DNA of 42,423 nt from JAHEJB01 sp041748175 (lineage in GTDB: Bacteria; Bacteroidota; Rhodothermia; Rhodothermales; Rubricoccaceae), in NCBI GenBank assembly GCA_041748175.1, contig JBGTDU010000059.1, positions 1 to 42,423 on the forward strand, read 5' to 3'. The notes under the pieces are model-generated. The model was given only the letters and a program-made list of their open reading frames with translations. It did no database searches and was not told where the DNA came from. The position numbers and the translations under genes are program-made. Positions within the stretch are counted from its first letter, which is position 1. Each line of letters opens with the position of its first letter. Shown one piece after another: positions 9,169-16,738 of this stretch.

Positions 9169-9561
9169 TTAGCACCAATCGTTCTGGTTTCCACGTCCCC
9201 TCTCGATTCTGCCTAAACGTCCATCATCTGCGATGCATTCGTTAGTCGCGTCGGCAAGCTCTTCGTTGTACGTGTGCGAGGTCAGGTTGCGGTCCTCCAG
9301 CATGTTGATCCAAAGTTTCTCGTTATCGATCCACCCCGCCTGATAGGCTTTTGAAAGCACCTGCTTTGCAAACACGGCCTCTTCGTGCTCTTGCTCTAGC
9401 AGGATCTTGAGCGTTTTCCAAAAAAGCTCAAAGGCGAACTCGAACCGCTGAATAGTTCCATCAACAAGTAGCGGGGTATCGGGTGGAAGCCGAGCCGCGT
9501 CGTTGAGACGAGCTAATGCCCGTTCAAGATCAGCCAGCCGATGCTTCAGCCTATCGCTCAT
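9169..9561 (-). CDS. hepT: HepT-like HEPN toxin / nucleotidyltransferase substrate-binding protein
   Basis: 130 residues, HI0074-type four-helix HEPN fold: LKHRLADLERALARLND, then FEFAFELFWKTLKILLEQE and FAKQVLSKAYQAGWI. The RNase motif R-x4-H-x-Y is present as R91-NLTS-H96-T-Y98. In characterised systems HepT is an RNase toxin neutralised when MntA adds AMP to the Tyr of this motif. It overlaps the upstream mntA-like gene by 11 bp, so the two are translationally coupled. After NEELADAT (about residue 106) the sequence turns into a low-complexity tail (ECIADDGRLGRIERGRG) unlike the helical end expected, which suggests a frameshift or truncation of the last helix. Whether the protein is active is therefore uncertain. 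Confidence 0.85.
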   Translation of the reverse strand: MSDRLKHRLADLERALARLNDAARLPPDTPLLVDGTIQRFEFAFELFWKTLKILLEQEHEEAVFAKQVLSKAYQAGWIDNEKLWINMLEDRNLTSHTYNEELADATNECIADDGRLGRIERGRGNQNDWC

Positions 9562-9832
9562 AGATTACGATGCCGTCCTTATCGATTTCTCGGCGGAGAC
9601 TTTCGGGGGCCTTGCTAAGCCGCACCTTGTCGATATGCAGCAGGGTGGGAGCATCGTATTCGAGATACATGGAGACATCCAGCCACGTGCCTGCATCATC
9701 GCATCCGACGGCCAGGTCAATATCCGAACGGGGGCGATTATCGCCCCGGGCGCGAGAGCCGTACAAAATCACGTTCTCGACTTCCGGAAAGGAAGCAAGG
9801 TGTGAGGTGATGTCGTGGAGTACGGGCAGCAT
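9551..9832 (-). CDS. mntA: MntA-like minimal nucleotidyltransferase antitoxin
   Basis: 93 residues, the usual size of minimal nucleotidyltransferases. The catalytic signature GS-x10-D-x-D is complete: G25-S26, then Asp37 and Asp39 in YGSRARGDNRPRSDIDLAVG. Family members paired with HEPN proteins act as antitoxins that AMPylate the partner HepT. It is the first gene of a two-gene operon and overlaps the hepT-like gene by 11 bp. The pair lies directly before a restriction-methylation gene on the other strand, a typical neighbourhood for such defence-associated modules. Confidence 0.88.
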   Translation of the reverse strand: MLPVLHDITSHLASFPEVENVILYGSRARGDNRPRSDIDLAVGCDDAGTWLDVSMYLEYDAPTLLHIDKVRLSKAPESLRREIDKDGIVIYER

Positions 9833-10077
9833 GAGCGGAAATTACCCGTTCAGCCGGACCCACGCACGACGGACTTATACGTGATCGTTCCGACATGGGA
9901 GCTGGGTTGACGAAATCTAGAGGATCTCGCCAGCATGGCGCGAACGCTTCGAATTTCGTGCCTGCGACCGGAATTGACTAATCTCCCTCCTGGCGTCCTC
10001 CCTCCCGCCAAGCTTCATCTGTTCAGGTGCTAGGCAAAACCCACCTCCGCTCTTCAGCATCCCCGTCGAGAAGAACC

Positions 10078-10359
10078 ATGAAAGACAAGACCAGCGAGCG
10101 CCCGGACCTTTCCAAATGGGGAAGACCCCCAAAGCCACGCGTCCGTGTGCCTCGCAACGGCCGGATAGAGGGCCTAACGCGGAGAGAGTGGCGAGAGCGA
10201 TATCGCGAACAAGGTCTCGACGAGCGCGAGGCCTCCTTTGTCGTTGCCATCACCTTTGGGGATTCTTCTGGATGCCTTGTTCACATCGATGATGACGAGC
10301 CTAGCCAAAAGGGTGAGGCCCAGACCGAAGCAGATCCCGATCCTCGACAACAAAGTTGA
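10078..10359 (+). CDS. Small hypothetical protein upstream of the restriction-methyltransferase
   Basis: 93 residues from the ATG at 10078: a basic, Pro-rich start (KWGRPPKPRVRVPRNGR), a helix rich in Arg and Glu (LTRREWRERYREQGLDEREASFV), a short hydrophobic beta-like part (VAITFGDSSGCLVHID) and an acidic tail. No family is recognised. It lies 67 bp before the MmeI-like gene on the same strand and may share its transcript; a small regulator would fit that place, but nothing in the sequence proves it. A longer reading from 10027 is possible. The opposite strand is also open here, so the gene is only moderately supported. Confidence 0.42.
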   Translation: MKDKTSERPDLSKWGRPPKPRVRVPRNGRIEGLTRREWRERYREQGLDEREASFVVAITFGDSSGCLVHIDDDEPSQKGEAQTEADPDPRQQS

Positions 10360-10426
10360 GGTACAGAATCGGCATGGTTGATCAGCAAGCCCACGGGTTG
10401 TTTCTTCGGTCGGATTCCATTCTGCC

Positions 10427-13400
10427 ATGACCGACGCTCACATCCAGGACTTCATCGACCGCTGGAGATCCTCCGGCGCGTCCGAAAAGGCCAACTTTCA
10501 GTCGTTCATCAACGAGCTGTGCGACTTGCTGGAGGTCCCGCGCCCCGACGCCGCCACCGGGATCCGAGAGAACGACGGCTATGCCTTCGAGCGCCCTGTG
10601 ACGTTCGCTGAAGGGGCCACGGGCTTCATAGATCTCTACAAGCGCGGCTGTTTTGTGATGGAGGGCAAGCAGGGGGCCGATGCGCCCGAGGCCACGCCCG
10701 CCGAAGCGCTGGGAGGCGCGAAAGTTCAGCGGCGGACGGGCACGGCAAAACGCGGAACCCGAAGCTGGGACCGGGCCATGGAAGCCGCCCGCAACCAGGC
10801 GGAGCGCTACGCCCGCGCGATCGACGACGAGTGGCCCCCGTTCCTCCTCATCGTGGATGTCGGGTTCTGCATCGACGTGTTCGCGGACTTTGCGCGGATG
10901 GGCAAGGGCTATGCTCGTTTCCCCACCGCGACGGATTACCGCATCGGCCTCGATGACCTGCTCCGGCCAGAGATCCGTGAGCGGCTGCGGCACCTCTTCA
11001 CCGCGCCCCTCGACCTCGACCCCGAGCGCCGCACGGCGCCGGTCACGCGCAAACTCGCCGAGCGCCTTGCGCTCCTTGCGCGCTCGCTGGAAGCCGCCGG
11101 ACACCACGCCGATACCGTCGCCAATTACCTCGTGCGCTGTTTGTTTACGATGTTCGCGGAGGACGTCGGGCTGATTCGCGAGCGCAGCTTCACCGAGCTC
11201 CTCGAAAAGCACCGCGACCGCCTCGACGCCATCCCGAAGCTGACGACGGAACTCTGGCAGGCGATGGACAAGGGCGGCTTCTCCGCGGGCATCGCAGACG
11301 ACGTGCGCCGCTTCAACGGGCGACTCTTCCACGACGCGAAGGCGCTCGAACTCGATGAAGCCGGGCTCGACCTCCTCATTCAAGCGGCACAGGCGGACTG
11401 GACCCATGTGGAGCCGGCCATCTTCGGGACGCTCCTCGAACGCGCCCTTAGCCCGAAAGAGCGCCACCGTCTTGGCGCGCACTATACACCCCGCGCCTAC
11501 GTCGAACGCCTCGTCCGGCCCACCATCATCGAACCGCTAACCGACGAGTGGAAAGCCGTCCAGGCCGCCGCCGCCCGGTTCGACGAGCAGGGCAAGGTTC
11601 CGGACGCCGTTGCGGCGATCAACGCATTCCACCAGCGCCTTTGCACGATTACGGTACTGGACCCCGCGTGCGGCTCGGGCAACTTCCTGTACGTCACGCT
11701 TGATCTTCTGAAGCGTCTCGAACGCGAGGTCCTCGACGCGCTCGAAGGCTTCGGCCAGTCCACGCTCGAACTCTCCGAGGGCAACCGCGTCAGCCCCACG
11801 CAGCTACGCGGGCTGGAGATCAACCCGCGCGCCGCTGCCGTGGCCGAGGTCGTCCTCTGGATCGGCTACCTGCAGTGGCACTTCCGCACGTATGGAGACG
11901 CCAACCGCCTCGACGAGCCGCTTCTCAAAGACCGCCAACTCATCGAGCGCCGCGACGCCGTCCTCGCGCACGGCTTCCCCACGCAACGCCTGGATGCCGA
12001 CGGCAACCCCGTAACCCGCTGGGACGGCACGATGAAGCCGAGCCCTGTAACCGGCGAGCAAATCCCCGACGAAACCGCCCGCACGCCCGTCTTCGATTAC
12101 CCCGACGCCCGCCCCGCCGAATGGCCCGAAGCGACGTTCATCGTGGGGAACCCGCCATTTGTGGGTTCATTTCGGATGCGAGAAGCCTTGGGAGATGGTT
12201 ATGCGGAGGCGCTACGAAATGCCTATCCCAACGTGCCAGAAAGCGCCGACTTTGTCATGTACTGGTGGTACGTGGCCTCCGGGAAGGTGGCTAGAGGAGA
12301 AGCAGAACGCTTCGGTCTGATTACGACCAATTCAATTACGCAGACCTTCCAGCGGCGTGTTGTGGAGGCTCGGCTGGACGCAGCAAATCCCATCCATCTC
12401 GCCTATGCCATTCCCGATCACCCGTGGGTGGATAGCACGGATGGCGCGGCTGTGCGAATTGGCATGACCGTCGGCGCGAAAGGGGACGGCGTTGGACGAT
12501 TGGCCGCAGTTGCCGAGGAGGAACGAACGAGTGAGATCGCACGAATCGTTCAGTTGGAAGAAAGGGCTGGTGTGATCCATCCTGATCTCACGACCGGCGC
12601 GGACTTGACGGATGCCGTTCCTCTGCTGGCGAACGCTGAGATTAGTTGCCCCGGAGTAAAGCTGCATGGCTCGGGCTTTATCGTGGCAGAGGAGAAGGCG
12701 GACGAGTTGGGACTGTCAACTGCGAGAGGTCTGGATCGCCACATCCGCCCTTATCGGAACGGTCGAGACCTTACCCAAACGTCGCGAAATGTCATGGTAA
12801 TCGACTTGCTGGGATTGGAGGCTGAGGAAGTTCGGCAGCGATTCCCGGAAGTCTATCAGCATGTTCTAGAGAACGTCAAGCCGGAGCGCGATCAGAACCG
12901 CCGTGCGAGTTATCGAGACAACTGGTGGATACACGGAGAGCCCCGGAAGAACTTCCGCCCCGCGTTGAAGGGCCTCTCACGCTACATCTCCACGGTGGAA
13001 ACCAGCAAACACCGCTTCTTTGTTTTTCTGGATAAGGAAATCCTGCCGGACAACATGCTCGTCAACATTGCGAGCGAAGACGCCTTTCACTTGGGCGTTC
13101 TGTCCAGCCGCATCCACGTGACGTGGGCGTTGGCCGCCGGAGGGAGTTTGGAGGATCGGCCGAGGTACAACAAAGGAGTCTGCTTCGAGCCCTTCCCCTT
13201 CCCGTACGCAACCGAGAAACTGAAGCAAACCATCCGCAAGCTGGCGGAGGAATTGGACGCCCACCGCAAAAAGCAACAGGCCACCCACAATGAGCTTGCG
13301 CTAACCAACATGTACAACGTGCTGGAGAAACTTGCCCCGGATCGAGCCCGGGGTAAACTCGGCGAGGCGCTGTCCGCCAAAGAGAAAACCGTGTACGAGC

Positions 13401-13867
13401 AGGGCCTTGTTGGTGTCCTCAAAGATCTGCACGACCGGCTGGATGCCGCCGTCGCCGAGGCATACGGCTGGCCCGCAAAATTGAATGACCAGGAGATTCT
13501 GGCGCGGCTGGTGGCCCTCAACGCCGAACGCGCCGCCGAAGAAGCGCAAGGGCACATCCGCTGGCTGCGCCCTGAGTATCAGTCCCCGGAAGCCGAGGGC
13601 ACGCAAACGAGCCTGGCCGTCGAAAAACCGAAAGTCAAAAAGAGCGAGCGAGCTGCCACGCCATGGCCGGATGGGTTGCCCGCGCAGATGCAGGCCGTCC
13701 AGCGCTTGTTAGGCGAGGCCGCGTCTCCGCTGGACGCCGAGGCCGCCGCCCAAATCTTCGAAGGCCGGGCATCCAAAAAGCGCCGCGAGGCCATCGCCGA
13801 GATTTTGGAGACGCTGGTTGGGTTGGGCCTGGCGCGGAGGACCGAGGCCGGGGCCTACGCCGTGTAG
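10427..13867 (+). CDS. MmeI-like type IIL/IIG restriction enzyme-adenine methyltransferase
   Basis: 1146 residues joining cleavage, methylation and target recognition. The N-terminal domain has a PD-(D/E)xK pattern, Asp69-x9-Glu79-x-Lys81 in FIDLYKRGCFVMEGKQG. A helical spacer (about 190-330) and GAHYTPRAYVERLV precede methyltransferase motif I, DPACGSGNF (412-420), and motif IV NPPF (575-578), which marks an N6-adenine enzyme. Roughly 590-900 would be the target-recognition part. The C-terminus ends in a winged-helix-like segment (KKRREAIAEILETLVGLGLA). Domain order and size match MmeI-type enzymes, which methylate one strand and cut at a distance. BREX PglX also has an NPPF methyltransferase, but no BREX partners are here. 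The DNA seems less GC-rich from ~12130, hinting at a swapped recognition region. Confidence 0.88.
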   Translation: MTDAHIQDFIDRWRSSGASEKANFQSFINELCDLLEVPRPDAATGIRENDGYAFERPVTFAEGATGFIDLYKRGCFVMEGKQGADAPEATPAEALGGAKVQRRTGTAKRGTRSWDRAMEAARNQAERYARAIDDEWPPFLLIVDVGFCIDVFADFARMGKGYARFPTATDYRIGLDDLLRPEIRERLRHLFTAPLDLDPERRTAPVTRKLAERLALLARSLEAAGHHADTVANYLVRCLFTMFAEDVGLIRERSFTELLEKHRDRLDAIPKLTTELWQAMDKGGFSAGIADDVRRFNGRLFHDAKALELDEAGLDLLIQAAQADWTHVEPAIFGTLLERALSPKERHRLGAHYTPRAYVERLVRPTIIEPLTDEWKAVQAAAARFDEQGKVPDAVAAINAFHQRLCTITVLDPACGSGNFLYVTLDLLKRLEREVLDALEGFGQSTLELSEGNRVSPTQLRGLEINPRAAAVAEVVLWIGYLQWHFRTYGDANRLDEPLLKDRQLIERRDAVLAHGFPTQRLDADGNPVTRWDGTMKPSPVTGEQIPDETARTPVFDYPDARPAEWPEATFIVGNPPFVGSFRMREALGDGYAEALRNAYPNVPESADFVMYWWYVASGKVARGEAERFGLITTNSITQTFQRRVVEARLDAANPIHLAYAIPDHPWVDSTDGAAVRIGMTVGAKGDGVGRLAAVAEEERTSEIARIVQLEERAGVIHPDLTTGADLTDAVPLLANAEISCPGVKLHGSGFIVAEEKADELGLSTARGLDRHIRPYRNGRDLTQTSRNVMVIDLLGLEAEEVRQRFPEVYQHVLENVKPERDQNRRASYRDNWWIHGEPRKNFRPALKGLSRYISTVETSKHRFFVFLDKEILPDNMLVNIASEDAFHLGVLSSRIHVTWALAAGGSLEDRPRYNKGVCFEPFPFPYATEKLKQTIRKLAEELDAHRKKQQATHNELALTNMYNVLEKLAPDRARGKLGEALSAKEKTVYEQGLVGVLKDLHDRLDAAVAEAYGWPAKLNDQEILARLVALNAERAAEEAQGHIRWLRPEYQSPEAEGTQTSLAVEKPKVKKSERAATPWPDGLPAQMQAVQRLLGEAASPLDAEAAAQIFEGRASKKRREAIAEILETLVGLGLARRTEAGAYAV

Positions 13868-13908
13868 CGGCGCTGCCCACGCCCGACATCCCCGCCTCCT
13901 TCAAAGGG

Positions 13909-13966
13909 TCCTCCCTTGAGGGAGGAGGCTCCGCAGCAGGGGGACGCGGCGGAGCCGGAGGGTGTT
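13909..13966. repeat. Dispersed intergenic repeat, CCTCCCTTGAGGGAGG type
   Basis: CCTCCCTTGAGGGAGG followed by a GC-rich stretch ending in GCGGAGCCGGAGGGTGT. Related sequences occur at 222-262, 22858-22940 and 39178-39225, so this is one copy of a multi-copy intergenic element. Confidence 0.65.
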
Positions 13967-14155
13967 CGAGGATCATAGGATGGTGACACGAATGGGGAGC
14001 CGCCCAACAGCGAACCGCTTTAGCCGAACAACCGCATCCATGCGGAGGCGATGCAGAGGTACGTCCCAGTCTCAAGCACAAGCTGCAACTACAAGCAACC
14101 CTAAACACGAAAGAAGACGTAGCCGCGTCTTGACTTCCACTTAATAACAGCGCGG

Positions 14156-14796
14156 GTTAGGCAGAACTAGCGCCAAAGCTATCTAGGGCTATGCTTTTCC
14201 TGAACTCGTGCTCTAACTGCTCCATGAGAGGAGGGACTTCGTTCTGCATTGTCTTCCAAGACTCATCCCACCAATCAAGACTTCGGTCAGAGGCGGAGCG
14301 GCGGGCGATGAGGTTCTTGTTCAAAGCACTCTTCATCTCACGAAGCACGACATCCATTTTATCGCAAACACTTTCAGGCAGATAGATCCGGTTCTTGTGG
14401 TAGTACCCCGTCAGATCGTTAAACATGTCCACTATGTTGCTGATCTGCTCTGGGGTTGGCTCTGACGTATCGACAGGATGGACAAATTCTTTGATATGCT
14501 CATACGGATCAAACAGGAGTTCGTAGGTCTTGGCTAGCACCTGCGCCTGTTTCTGGTGGAATCCAGAGAAACGAGTTTGATGCTCAAATAGCTGCGCCTG
14601 CAATCTGGTGTTCAGGCTGGCCTGAGCTGCATCGTGCTCAGATCGAAGGCTCGCTTTGAACCGCTCAATGTCGCGCTCCAGACCCTGCTGGAAGAAGGCC
14701 CTGAATATCCACGCCGCGGCACCGACGATCAGGGTCGGTGCAAGAGTCAGTGCGATGATTTGTTGCAGCAGGCTCAATGGATGGGTTCTGCCTAAC
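14156..14796 (-). mobile_element. Candidate gene cassette bounded by 12-bp inverted repeats
   Basis: GTTAGGCAGAAC (14156-14167) and GTTCTGCCTAAC (14785-14796) are perfect inverted copies enclosing one gene. Read on the minus strand, GTTAGGC lies 12 nt before the start codon and the stop codon TAA is part of GCCTAAC. This is the arrangement of integron cassettes, where a GTTRRRY box opens the cassette and an RYYYAAC box begins attC. A GTTGGGC box (minus strand, 14008-14002) could close a 161-nt attC. The inner attC boxes are not convincing and no integrase gene is in the window. Confidence 0.4.
14157..14777 (-). CDS. Membrane-anchored coiled-coil protein of unknown function
   Basis: 206 residues with a TTG start; no ATG lies in the first part of the frame. 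One N-terminal membrane helix (ALTLAPTLIVGAAAWIFRAFF) is followed by a long charged helical region (ERDIERFKASLRSEHDAAQ to about 85) likely to form a coiled coil, then a helical C-terminal half (YELLFDPYEHIKEFV, LNKNLIARRSAS, WWDESWKTM). The predicted layout is an inner-membrane anchor with a cytoplasmic helical domain. Similar single-gene proteins are often found in accessory regions and cassettes; no function is known to me. The start and stop codons are framed by the inverted repeats at 14156-14167 and 14785-14796. Confidence 0.78.
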   Translation of the reverse strand: MSLLQQIIALTLAPTLIVGAAAWIFRAFFQQGLERDIERFKASLRSEHDAAQASLNTRLQAQLFEHQTRFSGFHQKQAQVLAKTYELLFDPYEHIKEFVHPVDTSEPTPEQISNIVDMFNDLTGYYHKNRIYLPESVCDKMDVVLREMKSALNKNLIARRSASDRSLDWWDESWKTMQNEVPPLMEQLEHEFRKSIALDSFGASSA

Positions 14797-14921
14797 AGGG
14801 GCCGCTCAGCCGCGCAGAGCTGACGGTACAGAGACGGTTCGTGGCGATGATAGCGCCGACGCTCGGACGAGCCCAGAACGCTGGCGCTCTGTGTCTGCCT
14901 GCACCATACTATTAGCGGTAC

Positions 14922-15128
14922 TCATGCAACCAGTGCGGGAATCTTCATCACTGAGAACGAGCCGAGATCAGCGCGCTCACTTGCGTGCTCGACCGTCATA
15001 CCGATCACGTTCCCGTCACCGTCGTAGTCTAGCACTACATCTGGAGCTACCTCGGCAGCATCTGCGCTCGGGCCGGGCCGCAACGCGATGTAGAGCGTGT
15101 CAGTATCGGGGTAGTACTCGAAGGTCAT
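14922..15128 (-). CDS. DUF2283 domain protein (possible antitoxin-like partner)
   Basis: 68 residues with the complete small DUF2283 fold: FEYYPDTDTLYIALRPG, then VAPDVVLDYDGDGNVIGMTVEHAS. The Asp-x-Asp-x-LYI start and the VxxDxDxxGxxxGxEIxxAS-like core are typical. Its start overlaps the stop of the upstream gene by 4 bp (ATGA), so both are translated together. DUF2283 genes are commonly coupled to a small DUF4258-like partner, in a toxin-antitoxin-like arrangement, but biochemical roles are not established. Confidence 0.85.
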   Translation of the reverse strand: MTFEYYPDTDTLYIALRPGPSADAAEVAPDVVLDYDGDGNVIGMTVEHASERADLGSFSVMKIPALVA

Positions 15129-15379
15129 GGCTGGTCAGGAGGCTTCTCCTCTGGGCTGAATGAGCGATCCGGGAACGCATTGTGGAGCGTCTCGCCATCG
15201 GGCAGCGTTATGACGCGGAGGTGCTTGCCTAGTTCTGGGATGAAGCGCCAGTAGCGAATCCGACCGTCAGCTTGCGTCTCGGTCGCTTCCGGCTCGCGTA
15301 CCGCCTGCTCGCACCAGCCGAGACGGATGTAGGGGCGCTCTTGCAGGACGCGGCGTTTGAAATACTCGGTATGCTCCAT
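15125..15379 (-). CDS. DUF4258-like small protein coupled to DUF2283
   Basis: 84 residues: EYFKRRVLQERPYIRLGWCEQAVREP, then DGRIRYWRFIPELGKHLRVITL and ETLHNAFPDRSF. The pattern of a helix, a WCE-containing turn, GRIxxWxxIxELGKxLRVxxL strands and a final HNAFPDR motif is that of a common small-protein family found next to DUF2283, distantly like BrnT/RelE-fold toxins (DUF4258). The C-terminal eight residues (PEEKPPDQ) are a disordered tail. It overlaps the DUF2283 gene by 4 bp. A toxin role is plausible by context only. Confidence 0.8.
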   Translation of the reverse strand: MEHTEYFKRRVLQERPYIRLGWCEQAVREPEATETQADGRIRYWRFIPELGKHLRVITLPDGETLHNAFPDRSFSPEEKPPDQP

Positions 15380-15428
15380 GCGCCCAAAGTACGGTGGGCA
15401 AGCGCACAGCTTCCGCGAGTACCGCTAA

Positions 15429-15782
15429 CCCAGTACAATGCATGCGCGATCCACCTAACTCCGGGAGAGCGAGTACGCATGAGCAGCGGGACTCTTGTGA
15501 GAATCGAAACCAAGATAACGAAGTCGCCTTAGAAATTGCCGACCCAGTATGTTATGCAGATGGCGTACGCATAACAAGCCAACCCGCCTTGCCTGCAACG
15601 AATCCGAGTACGAGAGCATCGTTGTCTCCGGTCTACTTGTCGGGGGAAGAAATCCTGGCGTAGGAGCATGACACGCCGAATTGCGACGGTGTTCTCACCG
15701 CCTGTACGAATCAAATACGAACCGATGGATAGGCCATCGCCGAGATTCTGGAAACGTTGGCGGCTCCGAGCTCCTTGGCCGG
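15429..15782. other. Gene-poor remnant region
   Basis: No convincing gene. It holds a 7-bp inverted pair GTTATGC / GCATAAC (about 15551-15582), reminiscent of cassette junction boxes, and a 30-bp fragment (15732-15761) matching the 3' part of the MmeI-like methyltransferase gene. The remaining bases look like decayed coding sequence with stops in all frames. Confidence 0.5.
15732..15761 (+). pseudogene. Tiny remnant of a methyltransferase 3' end
   Basis: GGCCATCGCCGAGATTCTGG and the next ten bases repeat, with three changes, the segment of the MmeI-like gene that encodes EAIAEILETL (about 13787-13818). Flanking bases are unrelated and the reading frame is not preserved as a gene. Confidence 0.6.
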
Positions 15783-16199
15783 TCAACGTTGGTCAGCAAG
15801 AGTAACTGCTCCATCAGAGAGTGTCGCACGTTCGAGGAATGCGAGTGCGTCCTTAACTGATTCGAAAACGCCCATCTCCCGGGTCGAATCGGGGGCCAAG
15901 CCGGAGAACAACTTGGCAACCATTTCCAGCTCTTCATCTCGGGTTACAACCGCTGATCTGCCGCCGACCCGCTGTTTGGACAAGCTCTCCATCATCGTGC
16001 GGATGGACTCCAACTCTTCGGGCTCCAGCACAATCGAACTGAGCTCCCGTGTGTCCCACAAAATGCTTGAGCCAATCACCCACGTCGGCCCATTGAAGAG
16101 GGCCTCCAGGATGGCTCGAGTGTCAGCCCAAGTGATAATTCCCGAAAGTTCGACGACGGCGAACCGCTCCGGTGGGTCGTATCGAATCGTGTAAGGCAT
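15783..16199 (-). CDS. STAS/SpoIIAA-like domain protein
   Basis: 138 residues: TIRYDPPERFAVVELSGIITWADTRAILEALF, then WVIGSSILWDTRELSSIVL, a helix EELESIRTMMES, GGRSAVVTRDEELEMVAKLFS and a final helix VFESVKDALAFLER. This alternation of strands and helices with the central 'LWDTR' strand is typical of the STAS/SEC14-like (SpoIIAA-like) proteins of unknown function found in many bacteria. No conserved phosphorylatable Ser is obvious at the usual site. It stands alone on the minus strand inside the accessory region. Confidence 0.7.
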   Translation of the reverse strand: MPYTIRYDPPERFAVVELSGIITWADTRAILEALFNGPTWVIGSSILWDTRELSSIVLEPEELESIRTMMESLSKQRVGGRSAVVTRDEELEMVAKLFSGLAPDSTREMGVFESVKDALAFLERATLSDGAVTLADQR

Positions 16200-16478
16200 G
16201 AGTGCGTAGAGGCGAAGTGGCGGACGAGAGGAGGTCGCGCCTGTTCATGAATGCCACCGTCACCTTCAAAGACAGTTTCGGATGCATTTCATAACTTCGG
16301 ACAGAGAATATATTCAGTATCGCAACTATTGATGGCCGCAGGGGTGGACCCCGACAGTCGGACAGGCACGAAGCAACACGGCGCAGACGATGGCTTCGAG
16401 ATTTGGCGGGGGAAATCGTGGAAGGCCCTATCCAGATCTCACTGTCATTCGCATAATTCGTCTGAGGCGTAGGTCTTG

Positions 16479-16586
16479 GCCATCCGCAACAACAAGAAGC
16501 GCCGCGAGGCCATCGGCGAGATTCTGGAAACGCTGGTTGGGCTGGGCCTGGCGCGGGCCACGGAAAATGGTGCATTCACCGCGTAG
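16479..16586 (+). pseudogene. Remnant of a second MmeI-like methyltransferase (C-terminal 35 codons)
   Basis: An open stretch ending in TAG at 16584-16586 encodes KKRREAIGEILETLVGLGLA followed by RATENGAFTA. This matches the C-terminus of the intact enzyme (KKRREAIAEILETLVGLGLA, then RRTEAGAYAV). Differences are mostly synonymous or conservative, so the remnant derives from a related but distinct gene rather than a fresh duplication. No start codon or upstream domains remain. Confidence 0.8.
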
Positions 16587-16592
16587 GGGCGG

Positions 16593-16738
16593 GATACATC
16601 TCGCCCTGTTGCAGCATCAAACCGGGTCGTGGGCGGGCGAGGCATGCCTCGCCCCTACGGTATGTGGATTTATTTTTTGATGAGACCGCGTAGCAGCGAG
16701 ATACATCTCGCCCCTACGCGGCATCAAACCGGGTCGTT
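16593..16738. repeat. Direct repeats flanking a GCATGC palindrome
   Basis: GATACATCTCGCCC + GCATCAAACCGGGTCGT occurs at 16593-16631 and again at 16700-16738. Between them is the 20-bp perfect palindrome GGGCGAGGCATGCCTCGCCC (16635-16654). The layout resembles a REP-type element in tandem. Confidence 0.7.

Larger units (their letters stand above)
14912..15428. repeat. 12-bp inverted repeat pair around the DUF2283/DUF4258-like genes
   Basis: TTAGCGGTACTC (14912-14923) and GAGTACCGCTAA (15417-15428) are perfect inverted copies that enclose exactly two overlapping genes. The left copy reaches into the stop codon of the DUF2283 gene; the right copy lies 38 bp before the start of its partner. Confidence 0.6.

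Noticed and set aside
10382..11482. Long open frame antisense to the MmeI-like gene (366 codons)
   Set aside because: It mirrors a GC-rich coding strand, lacks any recognisable domain, and the plus-strand reading has clear enzyme motifs.
10427..13867. BREX PglX or DISARM methyltransferase
   Set aside because: No pglZ, brxC or drm genes beside it, and a PD-ExK site at the N-terminus fits the MmeI type.
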